Positions 16,357 through 25,655 of a DNA stretch of 64,000 nucleotides are shown here, piece by piece (position 1 is the stretch's first letter; each line of letters starts with the position of its first letter). This DNA comes from Cohnella baijiui (lineage in GTDB: Bacteria; Bacillota; Bacilli; Paenibacillales; Paenibacillaceae). The stretch spans positions 1 to 64,000 of the forward strand of contig NZ_JAJFOW010000023.1 of NCBI RefSeq assembly GCF_020731285.1. Direction: 5' to 3'. Made by a program: the position numbers and the translations under genes. A model generated the notes under the pieces. That model made no database searches, was not told where the DNA came from, and saw only the letters and a list, made by a program, of their open reading frames with translations.

Positions 16357-17630
16357 CGCGTATCCCTCCCTAACAGCGTCAATTCGTTGGTATACCGGTT
16401 CATGTCGATGACTTGGTGCGTAAGCCGAGACTGCTCTGCCGCGAAGGCCATGAGGTGACTTTGGACGGAAGCCTGGGCGGATGTTCTTCTTTCGCCGCTG
16501 CCGTCGCTTATCGAGCTGATGAAATTCGCGATCGTAAGCGAATCTCCGCCGCCATGGCCGATATGCCCTTCAATTCCTTCAAGCGTGATGAGTTCCTTCT
16601 CGCTTCTTCCGAAGCGGATGATTTCAATCTCGTTCTTATCCATCGCTCCGCGAATTTCGCCCCGCGTCCCCATCAATTTGATCGTGCGGTGGTTCTCGTT
16701 CGTAAAAGCGCTCATGGTGAACGCAGCCGTCACTTCGTTGGCGAACTCGAGATTGACCACTTGATGATCCACTACGTCATTGTCGCAATGGTAGACGCAG
16801 CGTCCGTACGGCCCGGTCATCAGGGCTGCGGCTCTCGCTTCGTAGCTCATGTCGTTGGAGATAACGGACGTCGGCCAATCGGTGTTGTTCGTCAAATAAG
16901 TGTTCGGCGCATAATACAGACACGTGTTCTGCGCCGGACAACCGTCCAGGCAGCGAAGCGGCGCGCCTTCCGGCGCATTGTCGGAACGGAAATGGGAAAG
17001 CGAACCGAAGGAAGACACCCGGACGCAGTCTGATCCGGCAAGCCACAGCAAAATGTCCATGTCGTGGCAGGATTTGGCCAGAATCATCGGGCTGGACTCG
17101 TCGCTTCGGCGCCAATTGCCGCGGACATAGCTGTGCGCTTGGTGCCAGTATGCGACATTTTCGTTATGCTGGATGCTCATAAGTCGGCCGATTGTTCCTT
17201 CTGCCAGCAGCTTTTTCAATGTCGCGAAAAAAGGAGAGTACCGGAGCACGTGGCAAATATCGAAATGCGTGCCGATTTCTGCCGCTTTCGCTCCCATTAG
17301 CAAGCATTCCAGCGGATCGGTCGACATCGGTTTTTCCAGCAGGACGTGATATCCGGCTTCCAGCGCTTGGATGGTCGGCTCATAATGCATCCTGTCCTGC
17401 AGACAGATCAGGATGGCGTCCGCTGTCTTCGGCGCAGCCAACATATCGCGCCAGTCTGCGAATGTATTGCCGTCTTCGATACTGTGCAAATCGCGAAATT
17501 CCCGCCTGCGGGCCGGGTCGGCTTCGGCCACCGCCACGACTTTCGCTTCCTGAGGATGGGTCAACGCGTACTTGGTGTAGACATGGCCTCTCTGCCCGGC
17601 GCCGATCAGCGCGATTTTCACTGGATTCAT
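16353..17630 (-). CDS. Gfo/Idh/MocA-family oxidoreductase, paralogue with Cys cluster
   Basis: A 425-residue dehydrogenase-type protein, clearly paralogous to 13691-14995. It shares VLLEKPMS, CHVLRYSPF, SYVRGNWR, SSPMILAKSCHDMDILLWL and CDNDVVDHQVV. The Rossmann start is KIALIGAGQRGHVYTK. The two Cys motifs recur as CLDGCPAQNTC and CVYHC. I start it at ATG 17630 because GGAGTGAG is well placed for it; the in-frame GTG at 17639 directly abuts that site. It lies between the module B permeases and the GNAT gene, so it likely modifies the imported sugar inside the cell. Confidence 0.85.
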   Translation of the reverse strand: MNPVKIALIGAGQRGHVYTKYALTHPQEAKVVAVAEADPARRREFRDLHSIEDGNTFADWRDMLAAPKTADAILICLQDRMHYEPTIQALEAGYHVLLEKPMSTDPLECLLMGAKAAEIGTHFDICHVLRYSPFFATLKKLLAEGTIGRLMSIQHNENVAYWHQAHSYVRGNWRRSDESSPMILAKSCHDMDILLWLAGSDCVRVSSFGSLSHFRSDNAPEGAPLRCLDGCPAQNTCLYYAPNTYLTNNTDWPTSVISNDMSYEARAAALMTGPYGRCVYHCDNDVVDHQVVNLEFANEVTAAFTMSAFTNENHRTIKLMGTRGEIRGAMDKNEIEIIRFGRSEKELITLEGIEGHIGHGGGDSLTIANFISSISDGSGERRTSAQASVQSHLMAFAAEQSRLTHQVIDMNRYTNELTLLGRDTR

Positions 17631-17660
17631 GGGGCTCACTCCGATTTCTTTAGGGATGGG

Positions 17661-18485
17661 TCATCCTTTGACTGCACCGGCGGTCAGACTTTCCACGACT
17701 TTTTCCTGCGAGAAGACAAAGATGGCGATAGGAGGCAAGATCGTCAGTATAACCGCCGCGAACAAAGCCGGGTAATTGTTCGAAAACGTGCCTAAATAGT
17801 AGCTGAGGGCAATCGGAACCGTTCTCGCCTGGTCGCCGCTCGTCAGAACGAGCGCGAAGAAAAACTCGTTCCACGTGCTGAGAAATTGCAGAATGGCCGC
17901 CGTAACCAATCCCGGCAAAGACAGAGGAACGATTATTTTAAGAAACGTTGTCAGGAAGCCGGCGCCGTCTATGCTAGCCGCTTCTTCCAGTGACCTGGGA
18001 ATGCTCAAATAGTAGCTTCGCAGAATGAAGAAAGAAACGGGAATGCCGAATGCCGCATAAATCAGAATTAAGCCGGTTTTTGTATCGAGAAGATGGAATG
18101 ATCTAAGCAGCGTAAAGATCGGAACGGCCAAAGATTGGGAAGGTAGCAGCATGACCGAGGCGATCGCGGCCACGAGCAGCTTCTTCGTCCGAAAATCGAA
18201 CCGCGCCAAAATGTAGGCGAAAGCGGCCACGACCAGAATGTTCAGCAAGGTGTTCGCCGTACATACGATTAGACTGTTCATAAAGTATTTTCCGATCGGG
18301 ACCAGTCGGAAAGCATCCGTGTAATTGGCGAATCCGAAGCTGCGCGGGAGCGAGAAAGCCGACGAGTAAATTTCGCTGCGCGTCTTGAAAGAGCCGACCA
18401 GCACCCATAAAATAGGCCCCAACGAAATGAGTGCGATGACGATCAGCACTGCATAATGGAAAACCGGAGCCGGGCTGCGGTTCAT
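17661..18485 (-). CDS. CUT1 sugar ABC permease (MalG-like)
   Basis: A 274-residue six-segment permease. MalG-type features are GPILWVLVGSFKTRSEIY near the N-terminus, MLLPSQSLAVPIFTLLRSFHLLDTKTGLILIYAA, and the EAA loop EAASIDGAGFLTTFLKIIVPLSLPG. The end VESLTAGAVKG is the usual MalG tail. AGGAG (18493-18497, complement strand) lies 7 nt before ATG 18485; the frame stays open to 18512 but that overlaps the previous gene without a ribosome site. It partners with the permease just upstream. Confidence 0.92.
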   Translation of the reverse strand: MNRSPAPVFHYAVLIVIALISLGPILWVLVGSFKTRSEIYSSAFSLPRSFGFANYTDAFRLVPIGKYFMNSLIVCTANTLLNILVVAAFAYILARFDFRTKKLLVAAIASVMLLPSQSLAVPIFTLLRSFHLLDTKTGLILIYAAFGIPVSFFILRSYYLSIPRSLEEAASIDGAGFLTTFLKIIVPLSLPGLVTAAILQFLSTWNEFFFALVLTSGDQARTVPIALSYYLGTFSNNYPALFAAVILTILPPIAIFVFSQEKVVESLTAGAVKG

Positions 18486-18495
18486 TGTGTCGCTC

Positions 18496-19362
18496 CTATT
18501 CATTGGAATCACCCAACTTGAACGCCCTCCCGATCAAAAAAACCAATATCAGACCTACGAGAATTTGGACAACGCTGATCGCGTTAGCGAGTCCGTAGTT
18601 GTTGTCGAGCGTCGCGGTATTATACAAAAACACAGAAAGATTTAGCGTCGACGATCCTGGACCGCCTCTGGTCGTGACGTAGATCGTGTCAAACTGGGTG
18701 ATCATGCCGACGGCCGCCAGAATCACGCAGGTGCCTAAAATGTTGCGCAGCAGAGGGAGCAGAATGTGCAGATCGATCTGAAATCGGGTGGCTCCGTCGA
18801 TTTTCGCGGCTTCGAGCAAAGCATCGGAAATGGTTCCAAGTTCGGCCATGATAATGATCGTGCTGATGGCGGAGTAGAACAACCAAGTCAGCGTCAATGC
18901 CCAAAAAGCATAGGAGCTGTTGCCGAACGGGTTGATTGCAGGACTATGGGGGCCCGCAAGATGCTGCAGCGGCTTAATGATGCCTAGCTCCGGATTAAGC
19001 AGCAAATAGAACATGATGCCCGTCGCGACGGTCGGAATGATGCTGGGAATCATATAGACGGCCCGGAAAAATTTCCAGCCGAACGGTTTCCGGAAGAGCA
19101 GCAGAGCCACGATGCAGCCGACGGATACCCCGACGGTGCATTGCATGAGCACCCATAACAATGTATTTCGAAAGGCCTGCCAAAAGCTGCGGTCATGAAG
19201 CAGCTCTCTGTAGTTCCCCAATCCGGACAGTATCGGCGGAGAGAATGTCGTGTAATCGGCGAAAGAAGTCCAGGTTACGTTGACGAGCGGAATGCCGATG
19301 AAGACGATAAACATAAGCAAACAGGGGGTGACGAACAACAGGACCCATAACCTCTTCGCCAC
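18496..19362 (-). CDS. CUT1 sugar ABC permease (MalF/UgpA-like)
   Basis: A roughly 288-residue permease: LLFVTPCLLMFIVFIGIPLVNVTWTSF starts it, and the EAA loop reads EAAKIDGATRFQIDLHILLPLL. The GGPGSSTLNLSVFLYNTA stretch late in the protein is typical of UgpA/MalF-like CUT1 permeases. GGAGGT directly abuts the ATG at 19368, which is too close; GTG 19362 is 6-7 nt away and is my preferred start (MAKRLW...). It lies between the binding protein and the second permease in the module B operon. Confidence 0.9.
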   Translation of the reverse strand: MAKRLWVLLFVTPCLLMFIVFIGIPLVNVTWTSFADYTTFSPPILSGLGNYRELLHDRSFWQAFRNTLLWVLMQCTVGVSVGCIVALLLFRKPFGWKFFRAVYMIPSIIPTVATGIMFYLLLNPELGIIKPLQHLAGPHSPAINPFGNSSYAFWALTLTWLFYSAISTIIIMAELGTISDALLEAAKIDGATRFQIDLHILLPLLRNILGTCVILAAVGMITQFDTIYVTTRGGPGSSTLNLSVFLYNTATLDNNYGLANAISVVQILVGLILVFLIGRAFKLGDSNE

Positions 19363-19383
19363 AATCATACCTCCATTCGGAAG

Positions 19384-19417
19384 AAGAGCGCATGGAGCGA
19401 CAGCCCGATACGCTCTT
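19384..19417 (-). other. Intercistronic hairpin after binding-protein gene
   Basis: AAGAGCG (19384-19390) and CGCTCTT (19411-19417) can pair in the 66-nt gap between the module B binding protein and its first permease. There is no T-run. Its position matches hairpins after three other binding-protein genes here. Confidence 0.45.
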
Positions 19418-19428
19418 GCTTGTCTGGA

Positions 19429-20754
19429 TCACTTATTTTTTTGCGCGACTTCTTCGAGTTGCTTGGCGAGCTCCTCCGGCGTAATCTTGTCGAAGGCCAA
19501 TTCCGGCAACTGTCGGCTCAAGGTATCCAGCGTATTCTGATACCAGTTGGCCTGGTTTTCTCCGAATAGATACTTGGCTTTGGTCGACAATTCCAGCATT
19601 CGGCCGACGATGGGATTCTCCTTGTTGAAGTCGTCCGGGACGACCGCTTGGGGAGAGACGGGGATGATTCCGGTCATCTTCAAAGACGTAATCTGGTTGT
19701 CGAGTGTAGTCTCGTATTTCAAGAAATTGACGGCGGCGTCTATTTTGTTTTTGTCTCCGGAGGCTACCATGTCGCCGGTTCCCGGCACGCTGACCATCCC
19801 GTCTTTCGGGAAGAGCATAACGCCGATCTGATCCGGCAGACCCGGGGTGGCCTTCTCCTTGTTGCTGAAATCCGGCACCATCCACGGACCGTTGGCGATC
19901 ATGGCAACTTCGCCCATCAAGAAGTGGGCGGCCATCGGATCGTATTTGCCGCCGACGGCGTCTTTCGTCGTGTACTGGGTAAGCATCGTTTTCAAGTTTT
20001 TTAAAGCGTCTACAACCTCGGGGGTGTTGAAGTTCATAGGTTTCATCGTGTTCATAAATTGATTGCCCGCTTCGTTCGCGGTGCCGATCATGGCGCCGAG
20101 AAACATCGAGGACAGCCAAGCGAAGTCATTCGTGTCCAGCGATATCGGCGTAATGCCGGCCGCCTTGAGCTTTTCGCATGCGGCGAAAAATTCGTCCCAG
20201 GACGCGAAGGAGGTTTCCGGCGGCTCGATGCCCGCTTTTTTGAACAGCGCTTTGTTGAAGTAGATCATGGCGATTTCCTTCTGGTTAGGCACGGCATAGA
20301 TTTTGCCGTTGATGCTGTTTCGTTCCAGCGCATCGGGATCGAACGAAGATTTCCATGCCGGATCGGCATCGAAGTAGGGCGTAAGATCCGCGATTTTGCC
20401 CGATTTGACGGCCAAATCAAGGATGTAGTTCCCGGTGGTCAGAACGATATCAGGAAGATCGCCTGTGGCGAACAGAACTTTGATTTTTTGCGCATAGGCA
20501 TCCGTTGTCGGAATTTCCTGCAAATTGAATTTGACACCTTTGCCCAAATCGGAGTTTGGGAATTCATCGAACAGTTTTTTGAAGAAGGGAGCGGCGTAAT
20601 CTTCGCCGACATGATAGTTCAGCACGTTCAAAGTAACTTGTTTTCCGCCCCCGGCGTTGCCGGAGCTTGTCTGGATGTTGCTTTTGCTTGAACAGCCGGC
20701 GATTAGCAAAGCGCAGATGACAGAAATAATGACGTACTTTGAAATGTTTTTCAA
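19429..20754 (-). CDS. Extracellular solute-binding lipoprotein (family 1, MalE/UgpB-like)
   Basis: A roughly 441-residue sugar-binding lipoprotein of the normal-length CUT1 type. The signal reads KNISKYVIISVICALLIAGC, with lipobox LIAGC. Body motifs are KVLFATGDLPDIVLTTGNY, NQKEIAMIYFNKALFKKAGIEPPETSFASWDEFFAACEKLKAAGITP and MGEVAMIANGPWMVPDF, all classic for the family. AGGAGG is only 1 nt from the ATG at 20763 but 9 nt from TTG 20754, which I prefer. It is first gene of the leftward module B operon, transcribed from the promoter at 20791-20819. Confidence 0.92.
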   Translation of the reverse strand: MKNISKYVIISVICALLIAGCSSKSNIQTSSGNAGGGKQVTLNVLNYHVGEDYAAPFFKKLFDEFPNSDLGKGVKFNLQEIPTTDAYAQKIKVLFATGDLPDIVLTTGNYILDLAVKSGKIADLTPYFDADPAWKSSFDPDALERNSINGKIYAVPNQKEIAMIYFNKALFKKAGIEPPETSFASWDEFFAACEKLKAAGITPISLDTNDFAWLSSMFLGAMIGTANEAGNQFMNTMKPMNFNTPEVVDALKNLKTMLTQYTTKDAVGGKYDPMAAHFLMGEVAMIANGPWMVPDFSNKEKATPGLPDQIGVMLFPKDGMVSVPGTGDMVASGDKNKIDAAVNFLKYETTLDNQITSLKMTGIIPVSPQAVVPDDFNKENPIVGRMLELSTKAKYLFGENQANWYQNTLDTLSRQLPELAFDKITPEELAKQLEEVAQKNK

Positions 20755-20790
20755 AGCATCCATTCCTCCTTTGATTTGTTTCGCTTAATC

Positions 20791-20819
20791 AGTATAATGA
20801 AGCGTGCAGAGGTTGTTAA
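20791..20819 (-). promoter_or_regulatory. Sigma-A-type promoter of module B operon
   Basis: On the minus strand TTAACA (20819-20814) is separated by 17 nt from TATACT (20796-20791), about 30 nt before the binding-protein start. This is a good SigA match. The 240-nt divergent region up to 21004 is AT-rich compared with its surroundings and probably also holds the kinase promoter, for which I see no clear -35/-10 pair. Confidence 0.65.
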
Positions 20820-21003
20820 TGCAATATTTCTACATATACCAATCAAAAATTTGACTTCAGTGGCGGAAAATCTCCATATTATTGTGGTTGGCTTACGTTT
20901 CTTCCGCGTATTTCTATGAGAATTTTTACGTTCGATCAATATTTTTACTTCAACCCTATGCATTTGCGGAACATATATGTAATTATGTATTACATCATAT
21001 GAT

Positions 21004-22839
21004 ATGGATGTGTTGAATGTGGCGCGGCTTTTTACCTCCGGTTCCGTCAAGAGCATTCGTTTTAAAGTCATTTCCATGACGCTGCTTCTCGTATTTTTTT
21101 CCTTATCCATCATCGGAATTTATTTTTACCAGTCGATCCATACAATATTGAGGAACAATGCGAACGACAATCTCACCCGCATGCTGGAGCAAACGAACGA
21201 TAACTTGGAGGCGCAGCTCGAGATGATCGACTCCGCCATGATTTCCTTTATATCCAATCCGGTGATCAACACCAACCTTGAAGACCAGCCGCCGACCAGT
21301 CCCTACGAGAAATGGGGCAGGAAAACGGAAATCGAGCGGCAAATGATTTACTTGTTGTCCAACCATTACTTGTGGGAGAAGAACATCCTCGATTCGGTGT
21401 TCATCATCGACGATTACGGTAACGACTACTCGGTTCTGCGAAAATACGGAAATATGGATGTGCAGGTTCGCCGGAACATTGCGGTGTATAAGTCGATTGA
21501 CAACGAGCCGGAGCAAACGCAGATCGTAAACCCGACACCTGATGACCCGATCCTGTATTTCGTAAAAAACATTAGAAGCTTTCTGGACTACAGCTATAAG
21601 GGAAAAATCATTTTCGGCATCAACGAAACCAAAATGAATGCCCTCTACGATAGCATCGTTCATTATGACAATTCGCAGGTTTTTCTGATCGACGGGGACG
21701 GCTCGATTTTGTCCAGCGGGAATACAAGTCTGCTGGGACACACGGCGGACCCCGGGTTGATCCGGTTTCTTCACACCTCCCTATTCAGCTCAGTGAGACT
21801 AAACGATGTTTCCTATTTCGTCGCCGCCAAGGAAATCAAGCGATACAATTGGACGTCGCTCATACTCATCCCGCAAAACCAGGCGTTATCCCATTTATCC
21901 GAATCGTTCGGCAAGTTTATTCCGATCGCTCTCGGCATCTTGTTCTTCTTCCTGCTTGTCGGATACTTTATTTCCTCCAAAGTAACCCGGCCGATCATCG
22001 ACTTGTTAAAGCGCATCGAGCTGATCCGGAGAGGAGATTATTCGACGAGGATGCCCGCTTATACAGAGGTGGAATTGAATAAGCTCGCCATGGTGTTTAA
22101 TAAGATGTCGGAGGAAATGGAATATTTGATTACGGACGTTTACGAGAAAAAGCTGCTGCTCCAGGAGTCGGAACTGAAATCCCTGTACGCGCAAATCAAC
22201 CCGCATTTTTTGTTTAATGTGTTGGAAACGATCAGTTGGTATGCGAGAATGAGCAACCAGGTCGAAATCCATGAGATGGTCACTTCGCTCGGTTACATGC
22301 TGAGATCCGGTTTGGTCGGGAACGGCCAACAGAAAACGGCGATCAGCGAGGAATTGAAATATATCGAGTTTTATATTCTCCTGCAAAGAAAGCGCTTCGG
22401 AGAACGGCTGCAGGTTGACATCAAGATCGGAGACGATTCGATCCGCGATCTGCTGCTGCCCAAATTAAGCATCCAGCCCATCGTAGAGAACGCGATCGTA
22501 CACGGCTTAGAGCGGAAGGTAGGCGATTGGCAATTGCTCGTGGAAATTCGCCGCGAGGGAGGAGATATCCTATTCTTGATCGAAGATAATGGCGTCGGCT
22601 TCGATTCCGTTCCGACTGGACGCGGCGGGGCGCACAACCATATCGCCCTGGAGAACGTGAACCGCAGAATTCAAATGTTATACGGAAACCCTTATGGGAT
22701 AAGCATTGACAGCAGGATCGGAGAAGGCACGAAAGTAACGGTTCGGATTCCCGAGGACACGGCAATTGTTCCGGAGAACGGGACCGGGCCAATAACAGGG
22801 GAGGGGCGCACCTATGTTCCGGGTGTTCATCGTGGATGA
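21004..22839 (+). CDS. YesM-like sensor histidine kinase
   Basis: A 611-residue membrane kinase, divergent from importer module B. TM1 is at about residues 20-43, an extracytoplasmic sensor of about 260 residues follows, TM2 (ALGILFFFLLVGYFISSKV) is at about 306-326, then HAMP, then AQINPHFLFNVLETISWYARM near residue 399 with the phospho-acceptor His. The ATPase part has QPIVENAIVHGLE and IEDNGVGF. No Shine-Dalgarno sequence is visible before ATG 21004, and GTG/TTG codons follow in frame, so the start is uncertain by several codons. It overlaps the regulator gene by 26 nt. Confidence 0.9.
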   Translation: MDVLNVARLFTSGSVKSIRFKVISMTLLLVFFSLSIIGIYFYQSIHTILRNNANDNLTRMLEQTNDNLEAQLEMIDSAMISFISNPVINTNLEDQPPTSPYEKWGRKTEIERQMIYLLSNHYLWEKNILDSVFIIDDYGNDYSVLRKYGNMDVQVRRNIAVYKSIDNEPEQTQIVNPTPDDPILYFVKNIRSFLDYSYKGKIIFGINETKMNALYDSIVHYDNSQVFLIDGDGSILSSGNTSLLGHTADPGLIRFLHTSLFSSVRLNDVSYFVAAKEIKRYNWTSLILIPQNQALSHLSESFGKFIPIALGILFFFLLVGYFISSKVTRPIIDLLKRIELIRRGDYSTRMPAYTEVELNKLAMVFNKMSEEMEYLITDVYEKKLLLQESELKSLYAQINPHFLFNVLETISWYARMSNQVEIHEMVTSLGYMLRSGLVGNGQQKTAISEELKYIEFYILLQRKRFGERLQVDIKIGDDSIRDLLLPKLSIQPIVENAIVHGLERKVGDWQLLVEIRREGGDILFLIEDNGVGFDSVPTGRGGAHNHIALENVNRRIQMLYGNPYGISIDSRIGEGTKVTVRIPEDTAIVPENGTGPITGEGRTYVPGVHRG

Positions 22840-24307
22840 CGAGCCGATCATTCGTTCGGGTCTTACCCATTTCATCGACTGGAAACAATGCGGTTGCGAG
22901 ATTGCGGGGCAAGCGGGTGACGGCCTGGCGGCCAAAGATCAGATCGATGTCCTTCTGCCGGACATCGTAATCACGGATATCAAAATGTCGGGCATGGACG
23001 GATTGGAGCTTTCGAAATTCCTTTACGAACGTTATCCGCATATGAAAATCATCATGTTGACGGGGTATGCCGATTTCGAATACGCGCAGAAAGCGATTCG
23101 ATACGGCGTCGTCGACTTTCTCCTAAAACCGACGACGAACGAGCAGATCATTCAAGCTATCCATAAGGCCATAGGCATGCTGGACAAAGAAAACAGAACG
23201 AGAAGCCAGTTTGCGCTCGTTCGGGAAAAGTTTTTTCAGGACACGGTTTATGGCATTTTGTCGGATCCGACAACGATTCTCGATAAAAGCGTCGAGTACG
23301 GTATCGACGTTCAATCGTTCTCCCTGGGTTTGTTCGACATCCATTCCCTTCGAAGCCAATCGGACCAATCGCAACTGAAATCCGTCGGGAATTTGATTTA
23401 CACCGCCTTTCAATCGTTCTACTCCTATTCGTTTGCACTCGGCAGCGATAAAATCGGCGTTCTGATTCAAGCCGATGAACTGCGAATCGCTTTTGTCTGC
23501 CAAGATTTGATCCAATCCGCGAACACGCTGTTCGGCCTCCGGATCTCGGCGGGAATCAGCGGCAACCATCAGGGCATCACCGAAATCCATACGGCTTACC
23601 AAGAAGCTTTAGCGGCAATCTCGCTTGGTTTCGAAGCGGAGAATGACGTCGTATTTTTCAGAAGCGACATGCGCGCGCGAGCGGAATCCTACCAGCAAAT
23701 GGCAGATGCGTTTTGCGAGAGAATCTTCGGACTCGTGCAGGACAACCGCTTGGATAGCGCTCTTGAAGAGATCCGCGTCGGCTTTGAAGTCAAAAAAATA
23801 TTTCAGCACGCTGTGGAAAAGTACAAGCTGGCGGCGATCCAATTGTGTCTGCTGTTATGGAAGCGGTCACATGAATCGGCCAGCGGCATTCATGACCGGT
23901 TCCTGTCGTGCGATACGATTGCGGATGTGGCGCAAGCGCTGATGGAAGAAGTGAAGAATTCCTCACGCTTCAGGAACGCATCGGAAAGCAATGCGATTGT
24001 AGCGGAATCGTTGGCATTTATTCACAAGAACTACCATCAGGAAATGCAACTGCAGACGATCGCGGATGCCGTCTACGTGAACAGCAGTTATTTAAGCCGG
24101 CTTTTCCACAAGGAAACAGGAGAAACCGTCACGGAAGCGATCACCAAAATCAGAATGGAAAAGGCCAGAGAGCTGCTCGCGAAATCCGAAATCAAAACGC
24201 AGGAAATCGCGACGATGGTCGGATTCGATAATCCGTCGTATTTTTCCGCTACCTTCAAGAAACGATTCGGCCTGACTCCGAAGGCATACAGGTTTTCGCA
24301 GCGATAA
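22814..24307 (+). CDS. YesN-like response regulator, REC plus AraC HTH
   Basis: A 497-residue regulator. The receiver domain has DDE (8-10), Asp55 in VITDIKMSG, and KPTT with the conserved Lys. The C-terminus carries two AraC-type HTH motifs (IADAVYVNSSYLSRLFHKETGETVTEAI and TQEIATMVGFDNPSYFSATFKKRFGLTPKAYR). GGGGAGGGG lies 7 nt before ATG 22814, inside the kinase gene, so translation is coupled. It most likely activates the divergent importer module B operon; that is inferred from position. Confidence 0.92.
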   Translation: MFRVFIVDDEPIIRSGLTHFIDWKQCGCEIAGQAGDGLAAKDQIDVLLPDIVITDIKMSGMDGLELSKFLYERYPHMKIIMLTGYADFEYAQKAIRYGVVDFLLKPTTNEQIIQAIHKAIGMLDKENRTRSQFALVREKFFQDTVYGILSDPTTILDKSVEYGIDVQSFSLGLFDIHSLRSQSDQSQLKSVGNLIYTAFQSFYSYSFALGSDKIGVLIQADELRIAFVCQDLIQSANTLFGLRISAGISGNHQGITEIHTAYQEALAAISLGFEAENDVVFFRSDMRARAESYQQMADAFCERIFGLVQDNRLDSALEEIRVGFEVKKIFQHAVEKYKLAAIQLCLLLWKRSHESASGIHDRFLSCDTIADVAQALMEEVKNSSRFRNASESNAIVAESLAFIHKNYHQEMQLQTIADAVYVNSSYLSRLFHKETGETVTEAITKIRMEKARELLAKSEIKTQEIATMVGFDNPSYFSATFKKRFGLTPKAYRFSQR

Positions 24308-24360
24308 GAAAGACTGGAAATCCAGTCCCCCTTGTTGAGTTGAACTGAATATTCAAAGAA

Positions 24361-24395
24361 AAACGAGCCTCTAGAGTCGCTTCTAAGGCTCGTTT
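24361..24395 (-). terminator. Rho-independent terminator of the HD-GYP gene
   Basis: AAACGAGCCT (24361-24370) pairs with AGGCTCGTTT (24386-24395). Read leftward the stem is followed by TTTTTCTTT, an excellent terminator for the minus-strand gene ending at 24473. A second, weaker hairpin (GACTGGA 24312-24318 with TCCAGTC 24321-24327) follows the rightward regulator gene. Confidence 0.8.
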
Positions 24396-24472
24396 CGCGT
24401 TCTGGGAGACATTCTCTAAAATAGGCGTCCCTCTTTCATTGGAGAGCAATAGCGGAGAAACGGGTCGGCGCG

Positions 24473-25495
24473 TCAGACGACGCGCAGAAACGCTTCGACC
24501 ACATGGGGGTCGAAGTGCACGCCCTTCTGCCGACGGATCTCTTCGATCGCTTGCTCGTGCGACCAGGCTTGCTTGTAAGGACGTTCGTGCGTGAGCGCAT
24601 CGTAAAAGTCCGCCAGCGCGACGATTCGTCCGGCCAGCGGGATGTCTTCTCCGCTCAGGCCGTTCGGATAGCCGGTGCCGTTCCACTTCTCGTGATGGGA
24701 CAGCGCGATCGTCCCGGCGAGCTGCAGAACGGGAAAGACGGTCCCTTCGAGGATGCTCGCCCCGATCGTCGTATGCCGCTTCATCTGCTCGAACTCTTCC
24801 GGCGTGAATCGCCCCGGCTTCAAGAGAATATCGTCGGAGATGCCGATCTTGCCGATATCGTGCAGCGGCGTCGCCCGGGCGATCAGGTCGATCTCCTCGT
24901 GCTGCAGTCCCAGCTCCGCCGCGATCCGCCTCGCGAGCTCTCCGACACGCTGCGTATGCTGCCCCGTCTCGTCGTCGCGGTATTCCGCCGTTCGCGCGAG
25001 GAGTTGCAGAATCTCTTGCTTGGCCAGCTCCAGCTCCGACGTCCGGTCCTGCACCCGCCGCTCCAGCCACTGGTTTTGATCCTGCAGCTGCAAATGGAGA
25101 AACCTCGTTTTCAGCAGCGTCTGAATGCGCAGGGCGACCTCCGCCTTGTCGAGCGGCTTGGTCAAGAAGTCGTTCGCCCCCAGGTGGAGGGCTTCCTGCC
25201 TCTTCTCCGGCGAGACGTCGGCCGTGAGCACGAGGACCGGCAAAAAGTTGCTGTCGGGGATCCATTCCCTTAGCCGTTTCAAAAGCGTCAAGCCGTCGAT
25301 GCCCGGCATATGCAAATCCAGCAGGATCAGATCCGGCCGGACCTCGTGATAGAGGCGCTCGAAGCTCGCGGGATCCGTCGTGCTGCGCAGATTGACATAC
25401 CCGTTGCGGTGCAGGATCCGCTCGAGCAGGCTGATATTGAACGCTTGGTCGTCCACGATCAGGAAGCTTGCTTCTTTCATCCACGCTTTGTCCAT
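24473..25495 (-). CDS. Response regulator with HD-GYP c-di-GMP phosphodiesterase domain
   Basis: A 340-residue RpfG-like protein. The receiver domain (1-125) has VDD near 14-16, Asp60 in LLDLHMPG, and Lys in FLTKPLD. A coiled-coil linker (NQWLERRVQDRTSELELAKQEILQLL) leads to the HD-GYP domain with HDIGKIGISDDILLKPGRF, RHTTIGASIL, HHEKWNGTGYPNGLSGEDIPLAGRI and ADFYDALTHERPYK. The metal ligands and the GYP (here GTGYP) loop are intact, so hydrolysis of cyclic di-GMP is expected. No sensor kinase is adjacent, and the gene is monocistronic with its own terminator. Confidence 0.93.
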   Translation of the reverse strand: MDKAWMKEASFLIVDDQAFNISLLERILHRNGYVNLRSTTDPASFERLYHEVRPDLILLDLHMPGIDGLTLLKRLREWIPDSNFLPVLVLTADVSPEKRQEALHLGANDFLTKPLDKAEVALRIQTLLKTRFLHLQLQDQNQWLERRVQDRTSELELAKQEILQLLARTAEYRDDETGQHTQRVGELARRIAAELGLQHEEIDLIARATPLHDIGKIGISDDILLKPGRFTPEEFEQMKRHTTIGASILEGTVFPVLQLAGTIALSHHEKWNGTGYPNGLSGEDIPLAGRIVALADFYDALTHERPYKQAWSHEQAIEEIRRQKGVHFDPHVVEAFLRVV

Positions 25496-25610
25496 GTGTT
25501 AGTCTCATCCCGTCTGTTCGCGTTTCGGAAGTCTATTCTCTTTATCGGCTTTTGGCGGGAAAAATGCAGTCGGAGGCAGGCCGGAGACTACCGGGACGGC
25601 AGCGGAAAAC

Positions 25611-25632
25611 GGACGCATGCGCGCATGCGTCC
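25611..25632 (-). terminator. Perfect 22-bp palindrome, terminator of the RidA gene
   Basis: GGACGCATGCG (25611-25621) is followed directly by its complement CGCATGCGTCC. Read leftward it is followed by GTTTTCCG. It lies 24 nt after the RidA stop codon. The rest of the 160-nt gap to the HD-GYP gene shows nothing else. Confidence 0.65.
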
Positions 25633-25655
25633 GATCGATATCGACTCTCTATCGT

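Noticed and set aside
20964..20993. TTGCGG/TATTAC as promoter of the kinase gene at 21004
   Set aside because: The match is poor, and the -10 would lie only about 10 nt before the start codon, leaving no room for a normal leader.
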